Shown: positions 61,977 to 63,468 of the stretch, piece after piece | Position numbering within the stretch: the stretch's first letter is position 1 | Layout of the letters: each line of letters opens with the position of its first letter | DNA from: Gammaproteobacteria bacterium | Lineage (GTDB): Bacteria > Pseudomonadota > Gammaproteobacteria > Xanthomonadales > SZUA-36 | DNA length: 63,468 nt | NCBI GenBank assembly: GCA_024279945.1 | Contig: JAJRRA010000046.1 | Coordinates: 1-63,468 of the forward strand | Direction: 5' to 3' | Position numbers and translations under genes: made by a program | Notes under the pieces: model-generated | Told to the model about the DNA's origin: nothing | The model's input: the letters and a program-made list of their open reading frames with translations, nothing else | The model's database searches: none

Positions 61977-63206
61977 ATGGGGTTTGTCCTGTCATCGCTG
62001 AAGAAGGATATCGCCCGCTGGCGCCAGGACGCCACCGCCATTCTTCTGTGGATCAGCGTGCCGCTGCTGATCGGCGGCATACTCACCCTGTTGATGTCCG
62101 GTAGCGGCGCCAAACCGCATGGCGTGTTGCTGATTGCTGATCAGGATGATTCGCTGTTAAGCAGCCTGGTGGCCGGAGCGTACAGCAAGGGAGAACTTGC
62201 TGAACTCATTTCGGTGGAGAAAGTTTCTGCTGCTGTCGGTAGAGAAAAAATCAATGCCGGTAAAGCCAGTGCGCTGCTGATTATTCCCAGGGGCTTTAGC
62301 GATGCATTCATGCAATCGGAACCGGTCACCCTGACGCTCAGGACCAACCCCTCACAGACCATTTTGCCCGGCATCATCACAGATGTGACCCGCGTATTGC
62401 TTGATATCGGGTTTTATGCCGAGCAACTTTTTGGCAGCGAAATTGAAACAATCCGTCAGGCTAACGGCAACCGGGGTCTTGATGATGCTCGGCTCGCAGC
62501 ACTCTCAATCGCAATCTGGCACAAGATTGAATCCGTGGCGCCCTATCTGTTTCCACCGGCCATTGATGTCGATATCGTTGAGCCGCCACCTGACGAACCG
62601 GGCGTACCTTTTGCATTACTCTTCCTGCCCGGCACCATATTAATGGCTGTGATGTTTGCAGCAAACGGCCTGGCTGGTGACTACTGGGCGGAACACAATC
62701 AAGGCACCCTGCGCCGGCTTGTCAGCACACCGGCCCGGGTGACGGGATTCCTGGCTGGCAAGGCGCTGGCAGCAGGCCTGATCATCACGATGACCGGTGG
62801 CCTGGTGCTCATCATTGGTTTCCTCTACCACGGCATCACCTGGGACAAGCTGCCGTCCTCACTGGCCTGGATTTTTGTATCCGGCATCGGTTTGTTTGCC
62901 TGGTTCGGAGCGCTGCAGATGATGGCGAGTAGTCAACGTGCTGCAAACCTGCTCACCTCCATGTTGCTGTTTCCATTGCTGATGGTCGGGGGCAGTTTTT
63001 TTCCCTTTGCGGCATTGCCCAACTGGATTGCAGAGATTGGTCGCAACACTCCTAACGGATTTATTGTCGACCGCTTGACCCGGGAAATTACCGCAACGTC
63101 AGTCTGGGCCATTGATTTACAAAGCTGGCTGATTGTGATTGCCATGGTGGTCAGCGGCCTGGCGGTTTGTGCATGGCGTTTGAAAGCCGGTTTTGCGCGA
63201 GGATAG
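61977..63206 (+). CDS. ABC-2 type permease
   Basis: A 409-residue permease with one N-terminal helix, a large periplasmic region of about 170 residues and five to six C-terminal helices (LLFLPGTILMAVMFAANGLAGDYWAEHNQGTLRRLVSTPA), matching the ABC2_membrane_3/YhgE-like architecture. It pairs with the upstream ATPase. A second permease gene begins seven bases downstream but is truncated. Confidence 0.9.
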   Translation: MGFVLSSLKKDIARWRQDATAILLWISVPLLIGGILTLLMSGSGAKPHGVLLIADQDDSLLSSLVAGAYSKGELAELISVEKVSAAVGREKINAGKASALLIIPRGFSDAFMQSEPVTLTLRTNPSQTILPGIITDVTRVLLDIGFYAEQLFGSEIETIRQANGNRGLDDARLAALSIAIWHKIESVAPYLFPPAIDVDIVEPPPDEPGVPFALLFLPGTILMAVMFAANGLAGDYWAEHNQGTLRRLVSTPARVTGFLAGKALAAGLIITMTGGLVLIIGFLYHGITWDKLPSSLAWIFVSGIGLFAWFGALQMMASSQRAANLLTSMLLFPLLMVGGSFFPFAALPNWIAEIGRNTPNGFIVDRLTREITATSVWAIDLQSWLIVIAMVVSGLAVCAWRLKAGFARG

Positions 63207-63212
63207 GCGGCG

Positions 63213-63350
63213 ATGAGGAATACTTTTTTTATCGCTTTGCAGGACATCCGTTACCAGTTGCGCCAGGGTTCAACGCTTCTGTGGCTGTTCGTGATGCCGC
63301 CTATATTCTTTTATTTTATTGGTACGGTAACGAATAAGGATAGATCGTGA
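63213..63350 (+). pseudogene. Truncated second ABC-2 permease
   Basis: ATG 63213 begins MRNTFFIALQDIRYQLRQGS and runs 45 codons through a first membrane helix (STLLWLFVMPPIFFYFIGT) before a TGA at 63348-63350. The N-terminus is that of a normal ABC-2 permease paralogue of the preceding gene, so about 350 residues are missing. The reading frame is lost exactly where the inverted repeat at 63338 begins, pointing to an insertion or rearrangement rather than point decay. Confidence 0.75.
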
Positions 63351-63468
63351 GAGCGAAGCGAGCCACGATCTTATCCTGTAGTTGGACAAGCCCGTTCTTT
63401 ATATAAGCAAATATCTTATTTGAAGCTCAGGTGGGAAGAGCCGGAGGGTTGATAAGCATGTTCCTGCA
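63338..63468. mobile_element. Possible edge of an inserted mobile element
   Basis: GGATAGATCGTG (63338-63349) and CACGATCTTATCC (63364-63376) are inverted repeats differing by one base, around GAGCGAAGCGAGC. The permease frame ends inside the left arm. Further right, GGAGG (63443-63447) precedes an ATG at 63458 that may open a new gene cut by the window edge. A leader of about 100 bases before an ORF would suit an IS110-type element, but no transposase residue is visible, so the type is unproven. Confidence 0.35.

Overview
The window looks like chromosomal DNA of an uncultured, sulfur-oxidising gammaproteobacterium. The main evidence is a reverse-type dissimilatory sulfite reductase locus (dsrABEFHCMKLJOP, plus dsrN further on). 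Its dsrEFH and dsrL genes mark the oxidative, not sulfate-reducing, form. The genome is Gram-negative (TonB receptor, outer-membrane barrels, lipoprotein, L,D-transpeptidase) and carries palindromic REP-like repeats. A finer taxonomic assignment is not supported by what I can read.

Layout. 0.3-1.2 kb: a TauD/TfdA-type dioxygenase divergent from the dsr operon. 1.4-12.0 kb: dsrABEFHCMKLJOP, tightly packed, with a hairpin between dsrC and dsrM. 12.3-18.7 kb: a visibly AT-richer block holding a TonB-dependent receptor, a DUF3830 protein, a frameshifted FAD amine/amino-acid oxidoreductase, a BASS-type transporter, and MarR and TetR regulators. It reads as a self-contained uptake/catabolism island sitting between dsrP and dsrN. 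19.0-20.4 kb: dsrN (siroheme amidation). 20.6-23.0 kb: a secreted subtilase, followed by two palindromic repeats and a terminator. 23.2-27.7 kb: an overlapping operon dsbB-like, dsbA-like, nadA, nadC, nadB (disulfide formation and de novo NAD synthesis).

27.9-34.1 kb: a single 2056-codon gene, the most unusual object here. It joins an M50-like membrane metalloprotease-type region, a circularly permuted enolase (barrel domain before the N-terminal domain, all recognisable catalytic residues kept), about 700 residues of unassigned mostly helical sequence, and the ATP-grasp plus phosphohistidine domains of pyruvate phosphate dikinase, without the PEP/pyruvate-binding barrel. It is followed by an acyl-CoA ligase interrupted by one in-frame amber codon.

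35.8-47.8 kb: a DUF5916-type outer-membrane protein, a GST-fold protein coupled to a class C beta-lactamase-like hydrolase, an alpha/beta-hydrolase lipoprotein, a hypothetical exported protein, then a metal-uptake set (small CxxC protein, porin-like barrel, ZnuA-like binding protein, ZnuB-like permease) with no ATPase gene, converging on a YcbB-type L,D-transpeptidase. 48.3-56.3 kb: a DASS/SLC13 transporter, an exported tandem-duplicated protein, and a coupled minus-strand operon of a BNR/VPS10-type exported protein, two DUF1538 membrane proteins, a PII-like protein and a CBS protein. 56.5-63.5 kb: phosphoglucomutase, a BaiN/HI0933-type flavoprotein flanked by REP elements, a class V aminotransferase, and an ABC-2 transporter whose second permease is cut off after 45 codons by a sequence with inverted repeats that may be the edge of a mobile element.

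No rRNA, tRNA or CRISPR array was recognised. Function calls rest on family motifs read by eye; no database search was run.
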